Assembly (NCBI GenBank): GCA_051008185.1
Contig: JBPCXW010000154.1
Coordinates: 1-20,406, forward strand
Length of the DNA stretch: 20,406 bases
Reading direction: 5' to 3'
Source: CAXMWX01 sp051008185
Lineage (GTDB): Bacteria > Pseudomonadota > Gammaproteobacteria > Eutrophobiales > Eutrophobiaceae
In this document: positions 7,767 through 15,539 of the stretch, in pieces
Position numbering within the stretch: the stretch's first letter is position 1
Layout of the letters: each line of letters starts with the position of its first letter
Notes under the pieces: model-generated
The model's input: the letters and a program-made list of their open reading frames with translations, nothing else
The model's database searches: none
Told to the model about the DNA's origin: nothing
Translations under genes and position numbers: made by a program

Positions 7767-8556
7767 AAGATACGTTGATACAAGCCTCGGGCAAATACAT
7801 CTGGCCATACACCCCGGCCGGGAGACACCCGGCCTGCCCGATCTGGTTTGTCTGCACCCGATACCGTATAGCGGCATTTACTTCAACAGCCTGATCCCCG
7901 CGATCAATGCGGGCAGGGACATTATCACCCCGGACTATCCCGGCTACGGCAGTTCTGATTTTTACAGTGCCACACCAGGCATCACCGATTACGCCGCCAC
8001 CATAGCCGAGTTATTGCAAACCCTGACACCGGATGAGCCGGTGGATCTGCTGGGCTTTCACACCGGCTGTCTGGTCGCGGCAGAATTGCAACTGACCCGG
8101 CCTGAACTCGTACGCCGTTCCATCCTGTTTGATGTCCCCTACTTCAATCAGGCAACACGCCAACAAATGCTGCAACAAACCAACGAGGGAAAAACCGTGC
8201 CGGGTAGTGATCAGGAATGTCTGGCCCCGGCATGGGAATTCAATATCAGCAAGCGTCTGGATGCCGAGGTGCCGCTGACCCGGGCCTTTGAATTATTTGT
8301 GGAACAACTGCGGGCCGGAGAAAATGCCAACAGCGGCTTTTATGCGGCATTCAATTGCCCCTGCGAGGAAAAGTTTTCCCAACTCAAGGGCGAATACCTT
8401 GTGCTGGCAAGCCGGTCAAGTCTGCATGATGCCACACTGCAAGCCAATGCCGCCATAGCGGGAAGTAAACTGGTAGAGTTAGAGATCAGTAGCGCAGTAC
8501 TGGAGACAGGGGTGACACAGATCGCCGATGTCGTGAACAACTTTTTGGAGGAATAA
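7759..8556 (+). CDS. Alpha/beta-hydrolase-fold protein with His at the nucleophile position
   Basis: A 265-residue cytoplasmic protein. The fold is shown by LVCLHPIPYSG (oxyanion-strand region, residues 29-39), DIITPDYPGYGSSD (54-67) and the nucleophile elbow VDLLGFHTGCLVAAEL (95-110). The elbow reads G-F-H-T-G, so H101 replaces the usual Ser, Asp or Cys. The end of the protein lacks the usual catalytic His: where GH(F/W)xxxE is expected there is ISSAVLETGVTQIADVV. I recall related hydrolase-fold proteins with GYHTG elbows, so this may be a conserved non-classical subgroup, not damage; the frame is intact. It may be a lyase, cofactor-free enzyme or binding protein. ATG 7759 overlaps the MFS stop; an upstream in-frame ATG at 7714 would add 15 residues and lengthen the overlap. 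No strong Shine-Dalgarno is seen at either. Confidence 0.85.
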   Translation: MPKRYVDTSLGQIHLAIHPGRETPGLPDLVCLHPIPYSGIYFNSLIPAINAGRDIITPDYPGYGSSDFYSATPGITDYAATIAELLQTLTPDEPVDLLGFHTGCLVAAELQLTRPELVRRSILFDVPYFNQATRQQMLQQTNEGKTVPGSDQECLAPAWEFNISKRLDAEVPLTRAFELFVEQLRAGENANSGFYAAFNCPCEEKFSQLKGEYLVLASRSSLHDATLQANAAIAGSKLVELEISSAVLETGVTQIADVVNNFLEE

Positions 8557-8559
8557 ACG

Positions 8560-9675
8560 ATGCAAAACATTATCATCTTGTTGTTATTGAGCCTGCCGGT
8601 TTCCCTGTATGCGGCAGAAACGACCTTGCCGGACACCGGTATCAGCGGAGTCTATGAGGTCATGGTCGGCACCGATGATGCCGAGGCACAACTGGCCTAT
8701 TTTGCTGAATTCGGTTTCACGGTGAAGCAAAAAGCCGAGCTCAGCGCAAAACAGGCACAAAAGATCTATGGTGTAAAATCAGCCCTGACTTCCATCCGCC
8801 TGCAAAACGGTGAGATTGACAGCCACGGCCTGCTACGCATATTGCAGTGGCAACAACCGCTGGGAGACGGCGTAGGCTATGCCCCCCCGGAGACAATCGG
8901 CCAACGCATGGCGGTGATGCGCACTCTGGACATCTTCCGCATTCACGATGTGTTTTTGGATCTCCGACACAAGGCGGGCGAACCCTGGCTATCCACCCCA
9001 CCCGTATTTGATGATTTGTATGGTCTTGACGAAGGTGAAATATCCATACAGAAACGCCGAGTAGGCGTACGGGAAAACGCAGTCTATGGTCAGGACTTCA
9101 ACCATGTATTTTTCCAGCGCTACGGTTACACCATCCCGGGTTACGGCAGCATCAACAAAAACGCACCGTTACAGACCAGTGAATTTACCCACCATGACTT
9201 CATCGTCAATGGCGATCTGGCCGTGATCACCGACCACTACGCCACCGTACTCGGCCTCAAACCGGAAAACGATCCGGTCATTGACGGCGACTGGCAAAAA
9301 GGGCCGCAACAGGTATTCCAGATGCCCCTCGGCACAAGCCACTGGTATCGTGGTTTTGTCTCGCCCAACAATATCTGCGGCAAACTCAAGTTCTTTTCCG
9401 CCCTGGACCCGGGCACAGCAAGAGATCGCAGCACCGCCCAGCGTATCGGTGCAAAAGGCATCACCTTGCACAGTCTTTACACCACCAAACTGAAGTATGT
9501 ACATAAACTTGCACGACAACACGGTTTGCGTCCCTCATCAATCACACAAAACGAATTCGGCGAGACATCTTTCCTGTTCACCGGCCCCGACGGGGTAAGC
9601 TGGCAAATCCTGCAAGCCCCGCAACCCAAAAACCGTCCGCGAACAGTTTTCAATCTGGAAAGCAGCAACAATTGA
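8560..9675 (+). CDS. Exported two-domain VOC protein
   Basis: A 371-residue protein with a Sec signal peptide (MQNIIILLLLSLPVSLYAA, cleavage near residue 18 or 19). The mature part shows a VOC module from about residue 26 (GISGVYEVMVGTDDAEAQLA, then YFAEFGF) and another from about 183 (SEFTHHDFIVNGDLAVITDH, YATVLGL), closing with FLFTGPDGVSWQILQAP near 350. The His pair in EFTHHDF is at the usual first-strand ligand site. VOC proteins are mostly cytoplasmic, so periplasmic location is unusual. The start is firm: GGAGGAATAAACG precedes the ATG, three bases after the hydrolase stop. Its neighbour downstream is a Tat-exported flavoenzyme, suggesting a shared periplasmic step. It could be a dioxygenase, an isomerase or a ligand-binding protein. 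Confidence 0.85.
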   Translation: MQNIIILLLLSLPVSLYAAETTLPDTGISGVYEVMVGTDDAEAQLAYFAEFGFTVKQKAELSAKQAQKIYGVKSALTSIRLQNGEIDSHGLLRILQWQQPLGDGVGYAPPETIGQRMAVMRTLDIFRIHDVFLDLRHKAGEPWLSTPPVFDDLYGLDEGEISIQKRRVGVRENAVYGQDFNHVFFQRYGYTIPGYGSINKNAPLQTSEFTHHDFIVNGDLAVITDHYATVLGLKPENDPVIDGDWQKGPQQVFQMPLGTSHWYRGFVSPNNICGKLKFFSALDPGTARDRSTAQRIGAKGITLHSLYTTKLKYVHKLARQHGLRPSSITQNEFGETSFLFTGPDGVSWQILQAPQPKNRPRTVFNLESSNN

Positions 9676-9682
9676 TTGCCTG

Positions 9683-11107
9683 ATGCCAACAACTACGATG
9701 AAAAAAACCAACAATAATCTTAGCCGCCGCCGCTTGTTGCAATCGCTTGCGGCCGCTTCCCTGTCCGCCACATACCCTCCTGTTTTTGCCCAGCGCAAAC
9801 ATTATGATGTGATTATTGTTGGTGCCGGGCTGGCCGGTTTGCAGGCGGCGCGGGAATTGCAAAAGAGTGGTATAGATTATTTGTTGCTGGAAGGTTCGGG
9901 GCGTGTGGGTGGCAGAGTGCATACCCTGTATGATTTGCCCGGCCATCCCGAGATCGGCGGTACCCAGATTGGCACCAATTATACGGCCTTGAATCAGGTG
10001 GCCGGGGAGTTGGATATTGTCGGCTCAAACAGCAACCCCGGTGTGAAAGGTATGACCTTGCTGGTTAACGGCAAGTTGCTGGATGCCGATGCCTGGCCGG
10101 ACAGTGTGGCGAACCGCTTGCCGGAGGCATGGAAAAAGACGCAACCGCGGGTATTGTTATACCGCCTGCTGGCGAAAGGACAAAAACTGGCCGCCCCGCT
10201 GGATTGCTGGAAGCCTGAATATGCGCATCTGGATATACCGCTGAGCAAACATCTCACCACCCTGGGTGCTGACAGTGAAATGTTGAGACTGATAGAGAGC
10301 AATCTCAACGGCAGTGGCATAGCAACCGTGTCTGCCCTGGATGTCTTGCGCAAACTGGCCGTCTTACAGACCGCCGGCGGGCCGCAAATCATTGCCGGTG
10401 GAACACAACGCCTGCCTGATGCGATGCACCGCTCCCTGAACAAGCCGATCCTGTTCAACAAGGAGGTAATCGCTATTGATGCCAACAGAACAAAGGTGCA
10501 ACTGTCCTGTCTTGATGGTCGTCGCTATAGTTGTGATCGTTGCCTGCTCGCGGTCCCGAACAGTGTCCTGCGGCATATCAGGCTCAGCGGTACGATTTCC
10601 ACCGCCAAACAACAGGCCATCAAACAGATGGGCTATACCCAGGTGTCCCATGTCTTCATGCGACCGAAGAAACCGTTTTGGCTGGAAGATGATTTGAGTC
10701 CCAATATGTGGACTGACACCGAACTGGGACGCATCTTTACCGAGACAGATGCAAGCGGTGAAGTCATCCGCCTGCGGGCCTGGCTGATGGGGCCGACGGC
10801 GCAAAGGCTGAACCACCTGACAGACACGGAACTGGGCAAACGCATCATGGCCTTGCTGGAACAGACCAGACCGGCGACAAGGTCGCGGCTGGAACTGGAA
10901 CATGTCACCAGCTGGGGTAATAACCATTTTGCCCGCGGTGCCTTTTCCCATTATCCGGCAGGCGGCATCACCGGCTTTAGTCGTGCGATAAGCCAGACGG
11001 AGGGCTGCTTGCATTTCATCGGCGAGCATACCGAGCCTGCGGCATCGGGCATGGAGGCGGCGGTATTATCCGGCAAGCGGGGGGCGGATGAGATCCGTCA
11101 GATCTGA
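9683..11107 (+). CDS. Flavin amine oxidase family enzyme with Tat signal
   Basis: A 474-residue FAD enzyme. The N-terminus has a twin-arginine motif, LSRRRLLQSLAAASLS (residues 13-28), and a cleavage-like VFA-Q at 34-37, so export in folded, FAD-loaded form is expected. The dinucleotide-binding loop VIIVGAGLAGLQAARE starts at 43, followed by LLLEGSGRVGGRVHT, the second FAD contact of the monoamine-oxidase family. The C-terminal FAD block is GEHTEPAASGMEAAVLSGKR (from 447). Members oxidise amines, but some are desaturases or oxidise non-amine carbon; the substrate is unknown. It is the last gene of the rightward operon, seven bases after the VOC gene. ATG 9683 is used; ATG 9698 would also keep the Tat motif. 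Neither has a clear Shine-Dalgarno. Confidence 0.9.
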   Translation: MPTTTMKKTNNNLSRRRLLQSLAAASLSATYPPVFAQRKHYDVIIVGAGLAGLQAARELQKSGIDYLLLEGSGRVGGRVHTLYDLPGHPEIGGTQIGTNYTALNQVAGELDIVGSNSNPGVKGMTLLVNGKLLDADAWPDSVANRLPEAWKKTQPRVLLYRLLAKGQKLAAPLDCWKPEYAHLDIPLSKHLTTLGADSEMLRLIESNLNGSGIATVSALDVLRKLAVLQTAGGPQIIAGGTQRLPDAMHRSLNKPILFNKEVIAIDANRTKVQLSCLDGRRYSCDRCLLAVPNSVLRHIRLSGTISTAKQQAIKQMGYTQVSHVFMRPKKPFWLEDDLSPNMWTDTELGRIFTETDASGEVIRLRAWLMGPTAQRLNHLTDTELGKRIMALLEQTRPATRSRLELEHVTSWGNNHFARGAFSHYPAGGITGFSRAISQTEGCLHFIGEHTEPAASGMEAAVLSGKRGADEIRQI

Positions 11108-11263
11108 CCCTGCGAGGGGGCTGAATGGTAAATTTGCAACACGCCATCGCCGCTACGCCAGCATCAAACAAACTGACATAATGCTTGTAACTATTTGATT
11201 ATTAGGGTTTTATCAGGTTTGCCACCTCTCTCTGACGGTGGGCAGGGGGAGAATACAAGGCAA

Positions 11264-11292
11264 TTGACTTGTCGTATTGGTGCAAGTAATAT
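11264..11292 (+). promoter_or_regulatory. Sigma-70-like promoter of TonB receptor 1
   Basis: TTGACT (11264-11269) and TAATAT (11287-11292) are separated by exactly 17 bases, about 65 bases before the ATG. An inverted repeat, ACTTG (11267-11271) and CAAGT (11283-11287), covers the end of the -35 box and the start of the -10 box, where a repressor could sit. A second -10-like TATAAC is at 11309-11314. Confidence 0.6.
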
Positions 11293-11342
11293 CCAAATGT
11301 CATATAGTTATAACAACACTACATTTAGCTAATTATCCAATA

Positions 11343-11349
11343 GGGGGAG
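11343..11349 (+). promoter_or_regulatory. Shine-Dalgarno fixing the TonB receptor 1 start at 11358
   Basis: GGGGGAG lies eight bases before ATG 11358. That ATG is directly followed by a signal peptide, so the upstream TTG start at 11277 is rejected. Confidence 0.75.
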
Positions 11350-11357
11350 TAATCGCT

Positions 11358-13862
11358 ATGTTCACAAGAAGCACCATACAAACGCGTTCCGCGTTAATTT
11401 TTATCGGGTTGTTTTCTCTGACTTCTCTTGTGCCCATATACGGCTACGGTCAGGTACTGGAAGAGATCATTGTCACGGCGAGAAAACGGGAGGAAAACTT
11501 GCAAGATATAGGCATATCAGTCACACCTATTACGCGGGCAACGTTGGAACAGCAATCTATCAACAGTATTCGTGAGTTGGCAAAGCAGGTGCCGGGCCTC
11601 ACTTTTCAGGAATCATTCGGGCGCCGGGATGACCGCCCCGGTATCCGCGGTCAGACTTCCATCGGTACTATTGATTTTGGCGTGGAATCCGGTACGTCAA
11701 TCTTCGTTGATGGTGTATATGTCAACGCTGACACTTCCGCTTTTGGCCTGCATGATCTGGAGCGTGTAGAGGTTGTTCGTGGTCCGCAGAGCGCATTGTA
11801 TGGACGTAACGCCTATGCGGGTTCTATAAACTTTGTGACCGCCCCCCCCCCCGATGAAACTGAGATCAGGGTCAAGGCCCGTTACGGTAGTTATGATGAG
11901 GGCGAGGGTAGCTTCAGTATTTCCGGCTCCCTGACCGATAATCTGGCGGCTACTCTTTATGCTCGTTATTACACTTATAACGGTCAGTTCACCAATACTT
12001 ATGATGACAGTGATGATGTCGGTGACGAAGAAACCCAATCTATTGCCGGCACCTTCTTCTATAACTTCGGGGAGAATATCTCCATCCGTACCCGTGTGGC
12101 ATACTCCAAAGACGATGACGGGCATATTCCTTTTACCATGGTTGCCCCCAATGACGATCGTTCCGGGAACGGTTTTGATGCTAATGGTGTGGATGATTAT
12201 TATGTCGGCAAATTACCGGCACCCAAAGACCTGCCGACCAATGATTTTCAACCAACTCATAAAGATACATCTGTCACTTTAACAGCCGCCAGAGTGGGAG
12301 AAGACCTTGTCGGGCCACTGAATGAAGACCTGTTGCTACAGTCCGGCATGAAGCGGGAAACATTCATCATAACTACTCGTGCCGATCTAACAAATGATGC
12401 CGGCTACCAGATGTCCCTCCTGCTGGGCTATCACAATGAAGACCGCCAGACCGGTTCCGACTCCGCATCGTTGGGCGTAGTTGATTCCGGTTTGAGTATG
12501 TTTCCTTATTCAGACCGGGATCTGGAAGATTTTTCTCTTGAGCTCAGGCTGGATTCACCACAGGATAGCAGACTACGCTATGGCGGTGGTTTCTTCTATT
12601 ACAAAGATGAACTGGTTGAGAATCAATATAGCTATGACGGGGCAGGCACCATTGCTTCCCAGCTGAACCGAATTGAGATGCCACCTGGTACAACTGCCAC
12701 CAACGGTGGTCAAGGTAGACCGGTTACAGTGGCCACCTCTTTGGATGATACCGCTTTGTATCTGGGTGTAACCAGACGGGAAACAAGAAACCTGGCGGCC
12801 TATGGCTCTATCTCTTTTGATATACTGGATAATCTGACTCCCACCGTAGAGTTTAGATATGCAAAGGATAAAAAAGAAATCGTCGGGGCTGAACGCGATG
12901 GCACTGATCCCTTTACGGACAACCTGTTCCCGGCCTCGCGTACTTTTTCTGAAATCAGTGCGCGTTTTCTGCTTGAATATAAAGTGAATGATGATCTTTT
13001 GCTGTATGGTTCCTATTCCCGCGGCAACAAACCGGGGGGATTCAATGGTAATAGTAATCGCGATCCTCAACCCATATTTGGTGTTTTTAACCCCGTCCCC
13101 GGAAGCCATGGCGGCCAACAATTAGCCAGCTTTGAAGAAGAAACAGGAGAGACCATAGAGTTTGGTCTCAAGTCTTCGTGGTTGAACAACCGTGTCAATC
13201 TGAATGCATCGGGTTATTTTAATAATGTTGAAGACGCACAGTTGACTCAAACATACGCTTGGTGTACTGGCAGTGCTTTCGCCTGCTTTAGTACTGGAGA
13301 ATTCATAGCCGGTGCAAACATTATCAACATACCTGAAGTAGATATATACGGTTTTGAAATAGAAGCCAGTGCGGCTGTCACTGATAATCTGGATGTAAGC
13401 TTTGGTTATGCTTATGTGGATTCAGAAATCAAGGAAGGCACATCGCGGGATCACGGACGTTTATTCGGTACTTTTAATACTGCCGCCGGTAATGATCCCG
13501 TCTTGTCCAGTGTCGCCGGCAATAAATTTCCCCGCATTTCCCCGCACCAGTTCAATTTTGCCGCGAACTATATTCAACCCGTTGCATGGGGTGAGGCGTT
13601 CCTTAACCTGAATGGTGCCTATGAGGATGAGCGTTTTGTGCAAGTCTCAAATCTGGCCATTATTCCGGATTCTTTTGTGATGAATTTCCGTGGCGGTATC
13701 AGATACCAGAACTATGAAATGGCCGTCTGGGGCAAAAACATTCTTGATGAGGATAGCCCGGTTGATGCCTTGCGATTCCGTGATGGCGATTTTGTTCGCG
13801 CCTTCCAGATTACAAATCGCAGGGGCGCGGCATTCGGGGTTGATTTCAGTGCGCAGTTTTAG
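11358..13862 (+). CDS. TonB-dependent outer-membrane receptor 1 (with C11 tract)
   Basis: An 834-residue TonB-dependent receptor. The signal peptide covers about residues 1-31, followed by the TonB box region LEEIIVTARKREENLQD (34-50). The plug shows SIRELAKQVPGLTFQ, GIRGQTS, ERVEVVRGPQSALYGRN and AYAGSINFVT. The rest is a beta-barrel of alternating aromatic and Asp/Asn-rich segments ending in Phe (DFSAQF), the usual signal for barrel insertion. It imports a large or scarce ligand across the outer membrane using TonB energy. The coding strand has a run of 11 C (11842-11852) in the plug, encoding Ala-Pro-Pro-Pro: gain of one C gives a TGA two codons later, loss of one C gives a TGA at 11932. 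In this sequence the frame is open. It is followed after 19 bases by the DUF1838 gene and is clearly more AT-rich than the enzyme genes. Confidence 0.93.
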   Translation: MFTRSTIQTRSALIFIGLFSLTSLVPIYGYGQVLEEIIVTARKREENLQDIGISVTPITRATLEQQSINSIRELAKQVPGLTFQESFGRRDDRPGIRGQTSIGTIDFGVESGTSIFVDGVYVNADTSAFGLHDLERVEVVRGPQSALYGRNAYAGSINFVTAPPPDETEIRVKARYGSYDEGEGSFSISGSLTDNLAATLYARYYTYNGQFTNTYDDSDDVGDEETQSIAGTFFYNFGENISIRTRVAYSKDDDGHIPFTMVAPNDDRSGNGFDANGVDDYYVGKLPAPKDLPTNDFQPTHKDTSVTLTAARVGEDLVGPLNEDLLLQSGMKRETFIITTRADLTNDAGYQMSLLLGYHNEDRQTGSDSASLGVVDSGLSMFPYSDRDLEDFSLELRLDSPQDSRLRYGGGFFYYKDELVENQYSYDGAGTIASQLNRIEMPPGTTATNGGQGRPVTVATSLDDTALYLGVTRRETRNLAAYGSISFDILDNLTPTVEFRYAKDKKEIVGAERDGTDPFTDNLFPASRTFSEISARFLLEYKVNDDLLLYGSYSRGNKPGGFNGNSNRDPQPIFGVFNPVPGSHGGQQLASFEEETGETIEFGLKSSWLNNRVNLNASGYFNNVEDAQLTQTYAWCTGSAFACFSTGEFIAGANIINIPEVDIYGFEIEASAAVTDNLDVSFGYAYVDSEIKEGTSRDHGRLFGTFNTAAGNDPVLSSVAGNKFPRISPHQFNFAANYIQPVAWGEAFLNLNGAYEDERFVQVSNLAIIPDSFVMNFRGGIRYQNYEMAVWGKNILDEDSPVDALRFRDGDFVRAFQITNRRGAAFGVDFSAQF
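11842..11852 (+). repeat. C11 homopolymer inside TonB receptor 1
   Basis: Eleven consecutive C between codons for Ala and Asp in the plug domain (receptor residues about 162-165). It is the longest mononucleotide run in the window and is of the length and type that slips in phase-variable surface genes. Assembly error in counting C is possible, but both neighbouring counts would break the frame. Confidence 0.9.
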
Positions 13863-13881
13863 CATTTAGCAAAAAACTATC

Positions 13882-14757
13882 ATGCACAAATTCAAAACAG
13901 TCTTCCTTGTTTCCAGTCTCGTACTGGCGAACGATATTGCTTCCGCCGCTGACAAGATCGATTTCAATACCACAAAAGGCTACCTGCAAGCACAACGCAA
14001 GATTCAGTGCTCACTCAGGGATAATCAACCCATCACCTATATGTGGCAAGGCCGCGCCTATTCCCGTGTGCCCGGGGAGCGGGACAAAAAACTGTTTCAG
14101 GTATTGGGTATGAATGTGCGTCAATGCGTCACGATAAAAGATGCGAAAAAAGGTGAAGGGTATCGGTTGGTATCACGGGAGATCATGTTGTATCTGGACC
14201 CTGAAACAGGCGAGATATTGCGGGAATGGCAAAACCCCTGGAGCGGGGAGACGGTGAAAGTCATCCATGTGGCCAATGATCCGGTGAACGGCAGGCCCAA
14301 CTTTGGTCTGGACCGGGCTGGCAAGCCGCAGAAGTTTGATCCGCTGGTGATTGATGGCAAGGCGTTTATGTCTTTTGAGATCCCGCTGTTCTATACCAAT
14401 GCACTGGGCGGTGATTATCAAAAATATGTGGGCGGCACCTATCATGCCACCGAGATCTTCAACTTCAGCGCGGATATTGATGACATTGCCGACCTGTCCG
14501 GACACACCGCCGACATTGATGTGGCCTGGGTGCGTATCGCCCAATGGTTGCCCTGGATGGAAATGGGTAGCCGTGCCGGCTTGATGTATGTCAATGCGGT
14601 GGGTAAAAAACTGGCCGGTTGGGATGAGTTGCCGGACAAGATAAAACGGGAGATCAAGGCCAACTACCCCAAATACACAGCCCCGCCGCCGGGCGATGAC
14701 AAACGCCCCAACGAGACAAGCTGGACCTACTTCAAGAAACAACTGGACCAGCAATAG
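13882..14757 (+). CDS. Exported DUF1838 family protein
   Basis: A 291-residue protein with a Sec signal peptide (cleavage after ASA, residue 22). The mature part matches what I know of DUF1838: an opening KIQCSLRDNQPITYMWQGRA, then SRVPGERDKKLFQVLGMNV, then LVSREIMLYLDPETGEILRE, WQNPWSGETVKVIHVANDPVN, and a late WLPWMEMGSRAGLMYVNAVG block. The family has no established activity that I know of. The Trp/Tyr-rich conserved core suggests a ligand-binding barrel like those handling lipids or aromatic compounds; this is inference. It follows TonB receptor 1 by 19 bases without an obvious terminator between, so it is probably co-transcribed and works on the receptor's ligand in the periplasm. Its stop faces the convergent AhpD-like gene 24 bases away. 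No strong Shine-Dalgarno precedes ATG 13882. Confidence 0.85.
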   Translation: MHKFKTVFLVSSLVLANDIASAADKIDFNTTKGYLQAQRKIQCSLRDNQPITYMWQGRAYSRVPGERDKKLFQVLGMNVRQCVTIKDAKKGEGYRLVSREIMLYLDPETGEILREWQNPWSGETVKVIHVANDPVNGRPNFGLDRAGKPQKFDPLVIDGKAFMSFEIPLFYTNALGGDYQKYVGGTYHATEIFNFSADIDDIADLSGHTADIDVAWVRIAQWLPWMEMGSRAGLMYVNAVGKKLAGWDELPDKIKREIKANYPKYTAPPPGDDKRPNETSWTYFKKQLDQQ

Positions 14758-14781
14758 GACTCGCTGACAGCACTGCCCATC

Positions 14782-15357
14782 TCATTCCGCCTTTACTTTT
14801 ATCTTTAGTTGCTCTGTACGGGATGCCGGTAAGGCCTCCAGATCGGTGGCAAGCGTACTGTTCCAGCGGTTCAGAAAACCGAACAAGGCAATCACCGCGA
14901 TAATCTCCGTCTGCTCCTGCTCCGAATAACAAGCGGCGAAATCCGCATACATCTTATCGCTCACGCCGTTGGGTGTCTGTGCCGCATGCAGGGCGACACG
15001 CAAGGCGGCCCTCTCCGCCGGGGTATAAAGCGGGCTGGCCTCAAACTCCCAGAGTTGATTCAGTTTTTCTTCCGCTATGCCGAAACGCAAGGCAGAGGAT
15101 GCCGTGTGGGCGACACAATACCGGCAACCGGCACCGGCACTGGTCATCAGGCCGACCAGTCTTTTCAGGGCGGAGCTTGTCTCCCCCGGCGCATAAATGG
15201 CCTCTACCAGTGCCAGAAAGCCGGACAGGATTTCAGGTTTGCGCGCCATCGTCATCGCATCGTTTGAGACAAAACCCATCAGCTCCCTGCCCTGTTGTAT
15301 CGGGTCGCGTACAGATGGATTCAGTTCGTTTTCCTGCAAGGGTGTTAGTCTGGGCAT
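14782..15357 (-). CDS. Carboxymuconolactone decarboxylase / AhpD-like protein
   Basis: A 191-residue all-helical protein without a signal peptide. The AhpD-type motif is present as SAGAGCRYCVAHTASSALRFG, with C78-x-x-C81-x-x-H84, the redox-active pair and proton-relay His of alkylhydroperoxidase-like members. The length and single motif fit a peroxidase-related CMD protein more than true 4-carboxymuconolactone decarboxylase, which has no such cysteine pair. It may reduce organic peroxides formed by the flavin oxidases of the locus; that link is inferred. The start ATG 15357 has a strong GGAGG five bases upstream. It is transcribed leftward toward DUF1838 and divergently from the MFS gene at 15572, with the palindromic repeat between them. 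Confidence 0.87.
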   Translation of the reverse strand: MPRLTPLQENELNPSVRDPIQQGRELMGFVSNDAMTMARKPEILSGFLALVEAIYAPGETSSALKRLVGLMTSAGAGCRYCVAHTASSALRFGIAEEKLNQLWEFEASPLYTPAERAALRVALHAAQTPNGVSDKMYADFAACYSEQEQTEIIAVIALFGFLNRWNSTLATDLEALPASRTEQLKIKVKAE

Positions 15358-15381
15358 TATTACCTCCGTTCATTTGTTTGT

Positions 15382-15514
15382 GCCCCCCACCAAAGCAGGC
15401 TTCGCCTCCTTTGGCTCCCCCTCAAGGGGGGAGCTAGTCATGCTGTTATTGCTCCCCCCTTGAGGGGGAGCCGGTGGCACAAGGGCGTAGCCCGCAGTGG
15501 CTCCGGTGGGGGGC
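15382..15514. repeat. GC-rich palindromic interspersed element, complete copy
   Basis: The 133-base element has perfect 10-base inverted ends, GCCCCCCACC (15382-15391) and GGTGGGGGGC (15505-15514). Inside lie a perfect 22-base inverted repeat (15413-15434 with 15451-15472, spacer 16 bases), each arm itself a near-palindrome of GCTCCCCC and GGGGGAGC type, and two side hairpins: CAAAGcAGGC/GCCTcCTTTG (15391-15413) and GGGC-GTA-GCCC (15483-15493). It carries no gene. Its right end, 15478-15513, recurs inverted at 20371-20406 with one mismatch in 36 bases. This architecture resembles REP/MITE-like non-autonomous elements. No target duplication is evident in the flanks. Confidence 0.85.
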
Positions 15515-15530
15515 GGGCCGATAGCAAAGC

Positions 15531-15539
15531 TGGTATAAT
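15531..15539 (+). promoter_or_regulatory. Extended -10 promoter of the Bcr/CflA-type MFS gene
   Basis: TGGTATAAT is a perfect -10 hexamer with an extended TGn. The -35 position falls in the GC-rich end of the palindromic repeat and has no match, which an extended -10 can tolerate. The hexamer starts 38 bases before the ATG. Confidence 0.6.

Larger units (their letters stand above)
11108..11357. other. 250-base intergenic region upstream of TonB receptor 1
   Basis: No credible gene. A TTG-started extension of the receptor frame from 11277 is unlikely. The left part (11108-11200) shows no strong terminator hairpin after the amine oxidase; the weak match GCCACC-N10-GGTGGG near 11221-11242 is not followed by a T run. 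The right part holds the receptor promoter and a very good Shine-Dalgarno. Confidence 0.6.

Noticed and set aside
10364..11029. Minus-strand open frame (221 codons) opposite the amine oxidase
   Set aside because: Antisense to the conserved FAD C-terminal block; no Shine-Dalgarno or domain.
11097..11108. 12-base palindrome GTCAGATCTGAC at the amine oxidase stop
   Set aside because: No loop and no T run, so not a terminator; part of coding sequence and a single case.
11277..11357. N-terminal extension of TonB receptor 1 from a TTG codon
   Set aside because: It would pass through the promoter and the Shine-Dalgarno and bury the signal peptide.
15382..15514. Reading the palindromic region as an intrinsic terminator or CRISPR-like repeat
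   Set aside because: It lies between divergent gene starts, no T run follows the stems, and there is no repeat-spacer periodicity.
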